From Lycorma delicatula (Eukaryota > Arthropoda > Insecta > Hemiptera > Fulgoridae), in the NCBI RefSeq assembly GCF_047948215.1, contig NC_134457.1, positions 83,975,398 to 84,039,397 on the forward strand: a stretch of 64,000 nt of DNA, read 5' to 3'. The position numbers were made by a program, and so were the translations under genes. Below, piece after piece: positions 10,341 to 22,540 of this stretch (the first letter of the stretch is position 1; the number at the start of each line of letters is the position of its first letter). The notes below the pieces were generated by a model, which worked only from the letters and a program-made list of their open reading frames with translations, was not told the DNA's origin and ran no database searches.

Positions 10341-12470
10341 ATAAAAATTATAACTTTTTTCTTTACTTACCAGTAAGGAATTTAAATTTATGCGAGTCGA
10401 TTTTTCTAGATTGATTCGACATAATTTTTTACTTCATTTTGAATTCATATCTACTTAAGTAAAATAAAAAAACCGCTAGACATAATATCAACTAACGACA
10501 GAATTAGAGCATCAATCATTGAAGATGATGGTAAGAACGGCTGAATACGTTGAGTCGTAAGTTTATTAAATAAACGTAACATTATTAAATTTGGTTCGGT
10601 TTTCATGTAAAAAGTATGTAGTTTTAAATAATTTCCATTGCCAATCCTTCATTAAAAAAATCATGACGTAATTAAAAAGTTAGTTTTATTTTTAAATTTG
10701 CGAGTTCATTTAATTATTAAACAGTCACTGAGGATTTTAAAAATTTATTCCCATTACGCTATGTAATATACTTCTAATCTGTAAGATCATAGTAAATTGG
10801 TTATGTAAATATTTTGTAATGGTTCAGTTATTTTAACTGAAATCAGTAATTTGTTACTTTTAGTTACTTTTAAATAATATATAATATTCTGTTTCACCAA
10901 AGCAAAGAATTTATTACTTTTATTATTATTATTATTATTTCTGCCGTCTTTCTTAATATTTTAGACAGCTAATAATACCTTATGTACGTAGTAATTATGA
11001 ACTGAATAATTTATTCTTGTTGCTTCATGATCGTATAGTCATTACCGATTCTGATTCATAAGGCTGTGTAGAATATATATAAGGAATGAATACCTCTCTA
11101 AATACAAGTAGATGGAATATTTAGAAAATCTGAATGCGAAACGAAGCTGTTATAGGTAATTGTATTCCGGTTTCAGTAGCACGAAACATTATATAGGAAC
11201 AGAAGGGATAGGAAGCAATTTAAAAGTTACTTATCAAGACAAATGCGAACACATTCATAACGTCATTCTATCGCCCAATTCAATTGAACATGTTCCTAAA
11301 ATAAGCACTGCTTTTATACCTGTTATTCAAAAGTAAATAAGATAACATCATTTTATTATTATTGTAAATATTTATTTCAAGCTTTCTCGTTTTTTTATAA
11401 ATTAATAATAAAATATTTCAAATTACTTTAAATTTGTAAAATATTCCTTTTTTTTAAAAAAAAAGTAGGATAACGATCATGTTTATTACTGTTTTAACGT
11501 TTTACTATAAAGGCTGAAATTATTTTCCCAGTTATTAAGTCTAATATATACCAAAGTAATATTAATATAAGTACTCCGAAATTTTTTAAATCCTTCAAGT
11601 TCAAAATACAGGATGAGGGAAAAATTATCAGTCGATTTTAAATTGTAAAATTCAATATTTGTCTTTATAAATTTAGTTATGTATTATTTAAATAAATTTA
11701 AAGATCATAATAAAGTATTTTTTTCTAATAATTTTTTTGTTTAGTGTAACATCACTCAGGCGGCTACATTTCTCTTCAAACAGCTCGTTACACTTTATTT
11801 GTGAGTTTACATCGTTTTACGTACCTATTCCAGTGAAATTTGTTGAATGATATCCTTGATGGATTATTTCAATTTATTGATGGTTTGAGATCGATGATCG
11901 AACATACTTTTATTTTAAATAAAAATTAATTCGTCTTGCGGATTAATCCTCAGATGATATATCAAACGAACTTGTAAGCTAGATTACCAATTATAAGAAA
12001 AATAACCGAATAAATCTACGATGAGACTTATTACATTACATATTAAAGCTTATTTCCACGATAAAAAGAAATGTAAACCATTGTTTAGTAAAAATTTGTT
12101 ATAAGACATGTTTTATAAACGTTTTTGTTAATCATTTAATTTAAAAAACTGATACAGCCTCCAACGTTTTTAATAAATTTAAAAAAGTTTTTAGCTTCTC
12201 TCTTCATTCATTCTGATTACAACGTGTAAAAAAACGTTTTTGCATCTGTCGCATATGTTCTGTTAGAAAATAAATCTAGGGAAAAAAGGTGGTTTTTAGG
12301 TGCAAGTGAAAAATAAATACTGTACTAGTGATCTCCTGCGTCACTTCCATGATCTATTAGTCGAGGAACTTCGAACTGGTGGAAGTTTTAACAGCTTTGT
12401 TCGTATGAAAACCCAGGATTCGAATAACTTAATACGTAACCCTAAAAGAAAAACGATTTTTCGGATTGCC
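10341..12470. other. AT-rich stretch with no recognised gene
   Basis: No gene is evident. There is an (ATT)n run at about 10919-10939. The part at 11080-11330 is of higher complexity but gives no recognisable protein. Confidence 0.5.
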
Positions 12471-12473
12471 TTC

Positions 12474-12846
12474 AATTTTTCGGTTGGCAACAAGATGGTG
12501 TACCTCCAAACTGGCATAACGCTGTTCAAAATCGGATAATGACGTCCCCCCCCCACACTGGATGGCCGAGATAGACCTGACGACGAAGCTTGTGTGCGGT
12601 GGCCTCCAAGATCATCTGAACTGACCACATATGATTTTTTCTTTGAGTTTTATAAAGGATCTTGTGTGTGAACTCAAATTTCTACTGATATACCTGATTT
12701 TCTGTTGTAGGACTGAAGCAGCTGTCGCTTCCACTACTGCGGACATTCTGGATAGAGTATGGGACGAATTCTACTATCTGTTGGATGTGTTCTGCGTGAC
12801 GACAGGTGATCACGTTGAACACTTCTATGGAAGAACTATGTGAGTT
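12474..12846 (+). pseudogene. IS630/mariner-like transposase C-terminal remnant
   Basis: Pieces in shifting frames match the catalytic C-terminus of the insect transposase family whose N-terminus is seen at the left edge. FGWQQDGVPPNWHNAVQN holds the second catalytic aspartate. WPPRSSELTTYDFFFEFYKG comes near the third. LDRVWDEFYYLLDVFCVTT followed by GDHVEHFYG makes up the C-terminal helix segment. A run of nine C residues at about 12545-12553 sits at one frameshift. Both frameshift and substitution (SSEL for SPDL) mark it as dead. No terminal repeats were found, so it is only a fragment. Confidence 0.75.
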
Positions 12847-12941
12847 ACTCATTAATTTCATGGAAATTTATTACAATAGGTCAAAGTTAAGCTATAAAAT
12901 AGCTTTAAAACCCCAATATTTTTTTTGTGTACTATATAATA

Positions 12942-13904
12942 TACAGAATGTATCCCGCAGTTCTCGCGGGACTTTCATAACCTATTCTACTTGTGAAAAT
13001 AATTGAAAAAGTTCATATAAACATATGTCCTAAAATGCTTCGTTTGCGAGTTAAAAGATACGGAAAGTATACAATTGTTAAATAAAAATAAATAAATAAA
13101 TAAAAATTACTCAATAAACTATACAAATGCTACAAATTAAATAAAAATCCACTAACTTAAATCATTTCCCTGAGAAATGGATCGGTCGTGGAGGTCCACA
13201 TTCCTGGCAACCAAGATCGCCTGATCTAACACCTTTAGATTTTTACGTTTGGGGATGGATGAAAAATATTTTACATAAAACAAAAATTCATTCTCGTGAG
13301 GAATTAATTGTTCGCATTATGGACACGGCTGAGCAACTTAAGAACAGCCCTGAAGAACTAAAAAGAAAAACAAATGCAGTACAGAAGCGTGCCAAAAAAT
13401 GTGTTGAAAATGGCGGGCTCATTTTTGAACATTTATTATAAACTGGTACATATATTGCAGTTTGATCTAGTGTAGTGTTTTTAAATAAAATTTGAATTTT
13501 TCTTTCTTAGTTTTATACAACTTAATTTACACCATTTTGTTTACACCATTTCCACCATTTTGTTCGTAATTAAATTTTCTACAAGGTTTTTTAAAAGTTT
13601 TTTGTGTTTATTACCCATTTAACAAAGTTATTACACGTAAAAAAGAGAAAAAACTGGGCTTTTTACCCAAATTTATTAGTTTTCATCCCAGAGTTTTCAA
13701 AAAATACTACAGATAAGATTTCTATTTTAAAAATTTCAGTACAATCTCATTTCACCAGGGTAACTAAAACCCCTAAGAACTATTTCAGTCCTTAATTTGC
13801 AAACGAAGCATTTTGGAACATATGTTTGTGTGAACTTTTTTCATTATTTTCACGAACAGAATAGGTTATGAGAGTCCCGGGAGAATTTCGTGATACACTC
13901 TGTA
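12942..13904 (+). mobile_element. Complete internally deleted IS630-like transposon with 113-bp TIRs
   Basis: Long terminal inverted repeats lie at 12942-13055 and 13792-13904. The left starts TACAGAATGTATCCCGCAG; the right, reversed, starts TACAGAGTGTATCACGAAA. The arms stay alignable through ACATATGT and AATGCTTCGTTTGC at their inner ends. TA flanks both sides (12940-12941, 13905-13906), the target duplication expected for IS630/Tc1/mariner elements. The 963-bp interior keeps only the last 93 or so codons of a transposase, so it is an internally deleted, non-autonomous copy that would have needed a transposase supplied in trans. Confidence 0.9.
13161..13441 (+). pseudogene. IS630-like transposase, C-terminal 93 codons
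   Basis: The frame reads FPEKWIGRGGPHSW, then PRSPDLTPLDFYVWGWMKN, and ends NGGLIFEHLL before TAA. PRSPDLTPLDF carries the final catalytic acidic residue of the DDE/D domain in this family. The first two catalytic residues and the DNA-binding domain are missing because of the internal deletion. The retained reading frame has no stop, so the copy is not very old. It lies inside the long inverted repeats of the 963-bp element and differs clearly from the remnant just upstream, so two related families are present side by side. Confidence 0.85.
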
Positions 13905-13905
13905 T

Positions 13906-15255
13906 AATTAAATAAACGAATGAACAGATTTTTTCGTTAGTTAGGGTATGTCCGAGAAATTGTAAAAAATATTTTAAAATCTTATTTTAATAAAAACGAA
14001 GTAATTATTTTATTCTTTGACTGTATCTCTTCTTTTTTCAAATGTAGTAAAATATAGCGCAGTAGTAATAATTTTTTTTCGTATATTATTTCATTAATTA
14101 GGAAATGCATGAGTATATTCTTTAGAAAAAGAGTTTATGTTGAATACTACTGTCGAAAAGTTCTTTTTCTTTATTTAAATGAGTGTAGTATTGTTTGTTT
14201 TTTTTCTTTTTTTTTTTAATTTTTCTTTCCATTTAACTTCAAATAATTATATAAACATAGTTGTTGTGGTCATAAACATTTTTTTTCATCTGAAGTTTTA
14301 TAGTAAAAAGAAAAATATACGTTGAATTACCTTTATTAAAACTACTTGAAAGAAAAATGTTCACTTTATAACATCATATTAAAAGTTGTGTTTTTTTTTT
14401 GAATGAAAAAAATGCGCAGAGATACTTTGAAACAATTTCCCCGTGGAGTCATTTAAAGGACCTTTTTTTTTGTTAGTTCCAGGAAATTTTTTCTACGACC
14501 TCTAAACTATTCAGTGAATTTATGAATAAAATACCACATTTTATTATTTTTTAATACTCATTCGTGAAATTATTGATTAAATTATTAATGTTATTTTTAT
14601 CAAAATAATATCTCAATTTTAATATATGTGTTCTCTTGGTTACATTAATCTGTATTATCCTATTATAGATAACTTTTAAAGGGTAAAATTTCATAACTAA
14701 CTTTAGATCGTGTAGATTTATAATAGCATCCCCAATTAAATATAAATATGGCTCTACGTTGATTATTTAAGTAGAATTAAAATGCAAATATTACATAATA
14801 ATTAACAAAAAAAACTCCAACTGCTAATAAAGTTTCAATTGATATCTAGTAAATTCTTTAATAATTTATTTATTCATGAAAACTATAGTTTTATCTTCAG
14901 CTGTAGCTTCTTTTTTGTTACGATAAATAAATAAATGTGCATTGTGAGAAAAGTACAAATACTGACCGGAATTTAACTTTGTGTGAAATCTAATGTTTAC
15001 CCTAGTGGTATGTAATATTTAAAACATTAATTTATATCACTTATGTATAGATAAAGAAAGTAAATTGTATATGCACGCACACACTTGTAATATATATATA
15101 TATTGTTCGTGCGCACAATTATACATGGACACACATTATATATTTTGACTATTTTGTGCCTGTTATTATTTTTTATTTTATTTTTTCTGAAATTTGAGAT
15201 AAGGTTCTCAAAAGACCATGAAATTAAAATTTCAACTTATCAGTACCATTTCTTT
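13906..15255. other. AT-rich stretch with no recognised gene
   Basis: Low-complexity T- and A-runs dominate. A short TA run is near 15093-15103. No coding or RNA signature is seen. Confidence 0.55.

Positions 15256-15256
<1 letters not shown>

Positions 15257-15290
<34 letters not shown>
15257..15290. repeat. (TA)n microsatellite
   Basis: About 17 TA units. It lies just beyond the 3' end of the minus-strand I-like LINE and may be its tail or the target site. Confidence 0.9.
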
Positions 15291-15296
<6 letters not shown>

Positions 15297-17735
15297 AAAC
15301 TACCGCTTAGAGATTCTTTTATCACAGCTTTAAACTTTCATTTTATAGACTTTTAAAAAGTCCACTGGCGTGTAAAAATGCAACTATATTTTCTTCATTT
15401 CCATTATCCAGATCAGCACTAATATTATTTCTAAGACGGAACCTCTTTCTGAGGTCCTCATATATGGTGCACTCTTCTATTAGATACTTGATTGTCAGTG
15501 TTTTATTACAAACACCGCACATTGGTCTCACTTCGCCGGTTAACATATATAAATTTGTTAATCGCGTGTGACCGATTCTAAGTCTGGTCACCGCTACTTG
15601 TTCACGGCGAGTCAACTTAAAGTCGCTTTTCCATTTATAAGGAGAAGGTTTTACTGAGTTTAATTTTGTATTTAATCTCCTCCATTCCGCTTACCACTTG
15701 TTTTTTACTATGTTTGTTAGACGGTTTTTAACATCTGCCACTCTTACAGGAAATGCATCCAAATCATCGCAGACTGTTGCCTTTCTGGCAGCTTCGTCTG
15801 CGATTTCATTACCTGTAATACCAGCATGCCCCGGAGTCCATACAAATACGCATCGCTGTCCTCGTTGTTTTAGAACGTATAAAATGGACAGGATGTTTGC
15901 AATTAGGACATCCTTAATGTTCTTGTTCCGAATTGCGACAAGTGCACTTAAAGAATCGGAACATATTAACACTCTCTCTTCGCAATAGTGTTCAGTGTAG
16001 CGAAGAGCTTGCTGAATTGCAGTGAGTTCTGCCGTGTAGACACTGGACACATCTGGCAGTTTCCAAAAGTGGGCTTCTCCATTTACATATATTGAGCATC
16101 CAACACCATGTTCGCTATTATGAACTACATCTAACTTTTTTAAATGCGACTTTCTAGCGGATGAATATACGATACATCCGTAGTCTAGTTTAGATTGAAC
16201 CAATGCTTTATACAACCTCAATAATGTCTCTTTGTCTGAGCCCCAATTTAAGTTCGATAGACATTTTATAATGTTTAGGGCTCTTTTGCATCTATCACTC
16301 AAGTCCTGTATATGTAATCCCCATGTAAGGGATTTATCCAATACTAGTCCTAAATATCTTACATTGTCTTTATATTGTATTGGATTATCGTCAATTGTCA
16401 ACGCAGTACTTTGATGAGGAATTCTCTTCCTACAAAAGTGTACACAGCACGTTTTTTCTGGTGAGAATTGGAATCCGTTATTCCTTGCAATTTCATTTAG
16501 AGCATTGATCGCTCGTTGCAATTTGTACCTCACCATAGCAGTCTTATTGCTGGCATACATAATTGCCAGATCATCAACATATACGCTTTTGCTGATTCCT
16601 TCTGGAATGGCTAATATCAATTTATTGATGGCAATGGTAAACAAGGTACCGCTCAACGGCGAACCCTGCGGTATGCCATTTTCCAAGATTCTCTCACATG
16701 AATATTCATTGTTGACGCGTACTTGGAAGGTACGGTCATTCATATAGTTGCTGAGCAGTATAGGCAGATTGCCACGAATGCCCCATTCATGTATTTGGAG
16801 CATTATAACACGACGCCAGGTCATATCGAAAGCCTTCTGAAGATCAAAGAAGACTCCGACACAATATTTCCTTTTAATGAAGCTGTTATATATAACGTCC
16901 TCTAAGCTGATCATTTGATCAGTGGTAGAATGGTATTGCCGAAAACCTGCTTGATACGGTGATATCAGGTTTTCTTTTTCCAAAACCCAGACGAGTCGAT
17001 TATTAATCATTTTTTCAAATATTTTCCCATAGCGCACGTCAAGGAAATAGGATGATAGCTATTGGGGTCTGTTAAATTTTTATTTTTCTTTGGTATCGGA
17101 ACAACATGAGCTTTTTTCCACTGCTGCGGGTACATTCCATCCCGCCATATTTTATTATAAAGTTCTAATAATCTACGCTTTGCAGTGGTATTCATCTGTC
17201 TGATCATATTATAATGGATTTCATCCGGACCAGCAGCTGTGTTACCTGATTTTTCCAACGCATTCGCGAATTCTTCCATTTTAAATGGTACATTATGTGA
17301 GTAATTATACTCAGTTCTGAAGTTTAGTAGACCTTCAAGTTGTTCTTTTTTAGTACGAAAATCTTCTTCGTAGTTGGGCGTTCTGCTGGCCTTTTCGAAG
17401 TGATTGGATAACAGCTCTGCAATTTCATATGGAGTGTCTTTTATTTCATCTTCATCTTGAAGGCTAGTTATGGGAGCAAAATCATTACGCCCACAAATCG
17501 CCTTCACTTTCCTCCAAACATCTGCTGCAGTAGTAGTTTTGTCTAAGGATGACACGTATTGCTGCCAGGATCGTTTCTTTGAGTCTATCATAAGACGTTT
17601 TGCATACGCCCTGTATTTCTTAAAGGCAACAAGATTTTCTATGCTAGGACGCTTCTCAAAGGCGTTATACGCCCTTTTCTTTCTTTTTATAGCTTCACTT
17701 ATTTCATCTTATCTTCATTTCCTGTTATTATTATT
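15291..17735 (-). mobile_element. 5'-truncated I-like LINE, minus strand
   Basis: The block holds, on the minus strand, a LINE ORF2 from the linker before the RT through RNase H and a C-terminal zinc knuckle, then a short 3' UTR that ends in (TA)n. The 5' end stops beside an (ATT)n run at about 17727-17745. RNase H downstream of RT is characteristic of the I superclade. The endonuclease and ORF1 are missing. Confidence 0.9.
15343..17700 (-). pseudogene. I-like LINE ORF2: RT, RNase H, zinc knuckle
   Basis: On the minus strand a frame from about 17700 to 17007 carries the RT N-terminus (GNTAAGPDEIHYNMI, then WKKAHVVPIPKKNKNLTDPN). A one-base shift near 17030 leads into 17037-15691. That frame has QAGFRQYHSTTDQ, FFDLQKAFDMTW, NGIPQGSPLSGTLF and the active site SVYVDDLAI. 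After LDVVHNS it jumps directly to EHGVGCSIYVNGE, so about 150 residues are missing, including the first RNase H aspartate. The other RNase H residues remain in YTAELTAI, ICSDSLSAL and WTPGHAGITGNEIADEAA. A single TAA at 15691-15693 precedes an in-frame continuation (15615-15343). That continuation has the zinc-knuckle-like CGVCNKTLTIKYLIEEC. The element cannot make an active protein. Confidence 0.9.
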
Positions 17736-17740
17736 ATTAT

Positions 17741-18645
17741 TATTAGTATAATTATTAATAATAGAAATTATTATTAAATATTTGAAATTCAATTAGTGAA
17801 GGGAGTAGTAAATAATAGATATATATATAAAATGATGAAAGATTCTATAAGTGTGTGTGTATATATATATATATATAAAACCTTTTAAAATATATCATAA
17901 TATTATAATTATTATATATATAATATGATATTTAGCAAATGTTCCTAGCTAAAATCGATATATTTTTCCGCATGATACCAATACTTGGGGTGTAGTATAA
18001 ACTTCTTTTCAAACTAGCTGGGAGACATATATTTGTTTTTTAATGATTTTTTTAAATTATCTGTCACAATCCTTTTGTTTTCATCTAAAATTCTTAGATT
18101 ACTCCCGTGGGGAATACTTGATACCTGGAGTGTGGTAGTTCACGCTTAAAAATGATCGTTTAAATGTAGGATATTTTAGTATTAGCTAAGTTTAATCTTT
18201 TAACTACTAAAAAAAATTGTTTAAGAGTTATTGTAAATTGTTTTACTGAATGTTTCTTTAATCTAGTTAATTTATTTACAAACAGTTTAGTACAAAAATA
18301 TAAGTAAGTGTGAGAAAGATATGCGTTGACAAAGGCATATTTAATAGTGTTGTCTCCCAACGTAAAAATTATCTTATTACTTTATGAAATTAATTAAATG
18401 AATGAATGTACAATGAACTGTATTTATAATAAATAATATCGTAACAAGCAATCATAAATAGAAAATGATGGTAATTTATATGAAACAAATAAAATACATA
18501 ATGTTATTAATTAACTTTGAAAAAATATTCCCTCGAACCTTATGTATGACCGTAAATTCTGTAAAAATTATTCAGTTTTTATGCTTGAAAAAAATTAACT
18601 TGGAAGAATGCAAGACAATTTAAACGGCCAGCTTTTTCTAGCTGT
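17741..18645. other. AT-rich stretch with TA repeats
   Basis: It contains (GT)n next to (TA)n at about 17852-17877 and further TA-rich DNA to 17935. No gene is seen; a 66-codon minus-strand frame at 18160-18360 has no family signature. Confidence 0.55.
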
Positions 18646-19822
18646 TGTTGGATACAGTCGGTTTCCTAGCTCTGCGCAACTGCGGTTATTATTGCGTTTA
18701 GTTATTTAGTTTTAAACTAAAACTAAATAAATAAATTTAGTTTTGTTCGTTTTTCGTTGTTTTGTGTTACTTTTTGTAGTTTTGTTCGTTATTTATTGCA
18801 TTCTTCTTTTTTTGGTAGTTTGTTTTATTCGCGTCAGACTATTTTTGGCTGTGCGATATTCTTTGTTTTGCGTTAATTTTAATTACGTTAAATTTCATTG
18901 AGTTTCATTAGATAACGTTTATTTTGTGTTTAGTTTCCATTTAGCTGATTTATTTAATTTAAATAACGAGTTTAATATTTATATTTTTTGTTTGGTCCCA
19001 GGGAACCGACGGCTGTTTGCTTGTTTACTCAGATGCTAATATTAGTTTATTTAGTTTGTTTACATTTGATTTGAAGGAGTTACTAGGTCGAACTTTAATA
19101 AAAACTAACTTAGTTGTGGACTGTGACCGAACCAGATTGGTCCAGGGCCGCGTCCCCTCCTGTTGGGGAGGTTTCATTCCTGTTGCGAGCAGACAGTCCG
19201 GAAGGAGTTGGGCTTCGTGGGTTTTAGTGACTGAGGTACCCTCAAAGGCAGTGGGGGTGATAGTTCAACGGATATGGAAGTGACGGAACTTCGGCGCGGG
19301 GAGCGATTGTTAGAAAGGGGCCGAGAGATGATGAAGAAAGACACGTCGGCTAAGAGGCAGTAACGGGCTACTGATTTACCGGCTTTAGCCGCAGTGGATA
19401 TTGCAGGAAGCAGAGTCCTTGAAGATGATTTCCCGCTTCTTCTAGTAAGGCCCGATGATGACATGGAGGTGGGGCAGGGACATCTGGGAAACGGAGGTTA
19501 CGTCTCTCCCCCCGGCGGCTGAAGAGAAGAAGAAATCCAAAGGTAATAGTCGGCATTCCTTATCCACCAGTGGTTTGGCTCCAGTGGTCTCGTGAATGGA
19601 GGAAGGGGAGCAGAGAGTTGGTGCTGATAAGGATCTTAAGAGGCGGGTGAAATAACTCGGCAATTCTTTTACGTTACGTTAAAGAGTTGAGTTCTCGTAA
19701 CGTGACCACAAAATTGGAAATTAAAGAGTGTTCTCGTACCATGGATGGCATCAATCGAATGATAGATATGTTCCGGGATATTCTTGATGACATTGATATG
19801 AAGTCCCAAGAAAGGCTCTATG

Positions 19823-19874
19823 CAGCCGGAAATGGTGGACGAGAGTAGGTACTCTCGTCCACCATTTCCGGCTG
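19823..19874. repeat. Perfect 25-bp inverted repeat with 2-base spacer
   Basis: CAGCCGGAAATGGTGGACGA followed by GAGTA (19823-19847) is repeated exactly in reverse complement at 19850-19874, separated only by GG. Arms are GC-rich and identical, so the structure is recent or maintained. It interrupts the gag relic. Confidence 0.95.
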
Positions 19875-19910
19875 TTACCTAAACATACTTTATAAGGTAT
19901 GTTTAGGTAA
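19875..19910. repeat. Second hairpin, 14-bp arms, adjoining the first
   Basis: TTACCTAAACATAC (19875-19888) pairs perfectly with GTATGTTTAGGTAA (19897-19910) across an 8-base loop. AAACATACTTTA at 19881-19892 recurs directly at 19909-19920. Together with the adjoining 25-bp dyad it makes a back-to-back double hairpin. Confidence 0.95.
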
Positions 19911-21125
19911 ACATACTTTATCATTACGGATGTAGCTTCACAGACCTCAGATGTGGGAATGGACCGATCTGCGTCCTAGTCTGGTATGGAGATTCGTTGT
20001 ATGATTGACGACGGTGTGCTGATGGAGACCTTGATAGGCTGGCCCTTCGTGGCTGGCCTGAGGATGTTTTCCAATCCTCAGTCCTGTTGGAGGATGCTGC
20101 TGGCATCCAGGTAGACACGGGTTTTGCTTTGATGTCTGACGTGGCGGTAGGGGCTTACCACCTGAATCACGTCCCGGTTTTTTGAAAAGCGCCTTGGATC
20201 AGGGACCTGGCTCGTTCGGGTAAATTGACGATGGGCCAAGTCATTGTAGTCCCTCTGCTCGGGACTTGTTAGGGGACAGTGTTGGTTCACGGATTGACAT
20301 CGGTCACACTGATTTCGGTCATAATTGATTCGGCGGCCGATGACCGGGAGGTGGCCTCCATTACCTGTCGGTTGTTCCTCGAGTTATGAAGGATGGATAC
20401 AGTAGGACGGTGTGCTTCTCAGGGCTTTAGAGAGGAGTCGACCAACTTTTGTGTCGCTCAGTCGAGTACTTCAGTCGACGGATTGGAAAGAATTATCTTG
20501 TGCACCTGTTGGTGTCAACTCCGAAGAATGTTGTCAGGAAAGGACCGGTAGGGTCGCCGACGATAAAAGTGGTGGTTAAAGCGAAGGGAAAAACCTTTGC
20601 TGATCTCCTCCTCTCAGTAAAAAGAGCTGTGTCACCAGGTGAAGTCCGGGCACTTTCCGCACCTAAGGGGAAGGGAGAGAATCTTCATATCCCGATAGTG
20701 GTGCAGGTGAACGAATTAGTAAGGACCACAAAGGTCGAGGACAACACTACGGTTCTGATAGGGAAGATTGGCAGGAGGGTTTGCGTCCTTGGATGAGGAT
20801 GTGGATGTTTTAACTACTCAGGATGTGTTCGTGACAAACTTCAAAAGGTGTTCGTGACAAACTTCGTGGAACTTCAAAAGGTTACGGGAAAGGCAGTATC
20901 AAGGACGCTTTGTCCATGCTTATGGTGAGACGCAGGTGGTCACTGTGGCCGTGTCACCCATCCTTGGGACAAATTACTGGCAGATGAATGTGTCCATATT
21001 GGATGGGTGGCTTGCAGAATCATGAGGCTCTCAGTTGACGACCTTTGTTTCCACTGCTGGAAGCCAGGCTACTTGTACATAACTTGTTCATAACTAGCCG
21101 GGCTACATAACTCGGCGATTTTTTA

Positions 21126-21523
21126 CCGATTTAAAAAAATAATATTCAAAATACAAGATTTAATATTTTAGCAATGACATACATTTTGGTAAAACTTATA
21201 TTTATAGTGATATAACGGATTAAAAAATAAAAATGGCCACCACTTTCTCATTTGCGAAGGTATTTAAGTTCTTACTTTTTGCTAATTTGAAAACTTTATA
21301 TTAATTACTTTACAAAATATTAATGTGATTCCTCCATCCAAACTTGAGATATATATTTTTATATAAATATAACAAAATGGTGGACGGGGGAGAATGAAGG
21401 AGAAATTGGCATATTTACTAAGGATATTTTTTTTTAGTTTTACAAGTAGAATCCGAAAAAGTATAGCCATTTTAGAAACACACACACTCTCTCTCTCTCT
21501 TTCTGTGCGTGTGCGCGCGTGTG

Positions 21524-21568
<45 letters not shown>

Positions 21569-22540
21569 ACAGAAAATATTAATATATAATAAATGTGGTA
21601 TTGCCCATCCATTTTTGTTGATGATTCCTGCTTAAATTCAGCTACTCAACAATTTTTTAGTGTTGCTAATGCGTCAATGTAAAACGTACTAAAAAAAGCC
21701 AAACTCTTTTGTAAAGCTCCACACTTCATTGAACTTGAAAATTTTATCGTTACTCAAGTCTGAAAGTACGTGACAAAAATATTGTATTTTCTTACCAAGT
21801 AGTGAAAGTTTAACATTTTATTGGAATAAAAAAATAATAATTCTATTGTTATTTGTTTATTGTTAATGGGGTTTTTATACTTAATTTTATTAGATTAATT
21901 AATTATTATTTTATTTTAATTTACTGAATAGTTTTCATTTATAATATTTAACTTTTTAAAATTAAATAAATTATGGGTGATCTTATCAAAAGTTATTATT
22001 TTGTTAATAAATTTCGTATTTTAAGAATTATGTTTGTTTAATAATCTATTTTGTAAAAGAACCTCTTTTTTCAAACTAATGATTTTATAAAACTGCAAGT
22101 CACATAAATATTAATGGACTTAATATGCTGATTTCCAAAATAAAATATTATTTTTAGTTAAAATATTAAAAAACATATCTCATTCTTCATTTTGCACTTT
22201 ACCTTAATATATTAGTAAGATTATCAGTGAACACTTTTTACAATTGAAATTGGTTAAAATCATTTTTATTTCAGGTGTCCTGTCACTATTAGAGACTTTA
22301 TGATTTGATTTAGTTAAGCATGTATATTTTCTCTTTTGAAAAATATTTATAAATAAAAACTCGTGGTGTTTCCGAGTTATAAATTTCCTTAGTCCAATCA
22401 CCAAAAATTATTAAGTCTATATAAACCAAAAGATTTGACTTAGAAAAACTTTAACTCGAACGTAAACAAACTATCAGCTGTTAATAAAATAATTAGCAAC
22501 GACTGAATTAAAGTTAATCACAAAACCACTTCAAATAATT
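21126..22540. other. AT-rich stretch, no recognised gene
   Basis: AT-rich DNA with a compound microsatellite at 21480-21566. The part at 21190-21370 loosely resembles 29000-29180 (shared AGTGATATAA, CGGnTTAAAAAAT, GGCCAC and GAGATATA landmarks), suggesting another old dispersed repeat. Confidence 0.5.
21480..21566. repeat. Compound (AC)n(CT)n(GT)n(TA)n microsatellite
   Basis: ACACACAC, a CTCTCTCT block, a GTGTGCGCGCGTGTG block, GTGTGTGT and then about 15 TA units lie in succession. Confidence 0.9.

Larger units (their letters stand above)
19275..21080 (+). pseudogene. LINE gag-like ORF1, heavily broken
   Basis: The likely start is ATG 19275 (MEVTELRRGERLLERGREMM), which meets a stop after 30 codons. 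Further pieces follow in order. A predicted helical segment (LEIKECSRTMDGINRMIDMF) lies at about 19700-19800. The block KGKTFADLLLSVKRAVSPGE at 20449-20796 resembles the KxYADLLRxVK region of R1-clade gag. A degraded zinc-knuckle region (HIGWVACRIMRL, then DDLCFHCWKPGY) lies at about 20990-21080. The gag of such LINEs binds element RNA. A hairpin insertion at 19823-19910 and many stops make it non-functional. Domain recognition is moderate; the pairing with 23045-23345 strengthens it. Confidence 0.6.
18650..21125 (+). mobile_element. R1-like LINE 5' UTR and gag relic
   Basis: A T-rich leader (18650-19270) is followed by clearly GC-richer DNA with gag-like coding pieces. The sequence stops abruptly at about 21120, before any endonuclease or RT. 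The leader has repeated TTTTGTTCG-type motifs, as in insect R1/TRAS-group 5' UTRs; that part is inference. A second relic of the same gag lies at 23045-23345. Confidence 0.65.

Noticed and set aside
15698..16905. Several plus-strand open frames of 60-96 codons
   Set aside because: They lie opposite the LINE RT/RNase H frame on the minus strand and are its shadows.
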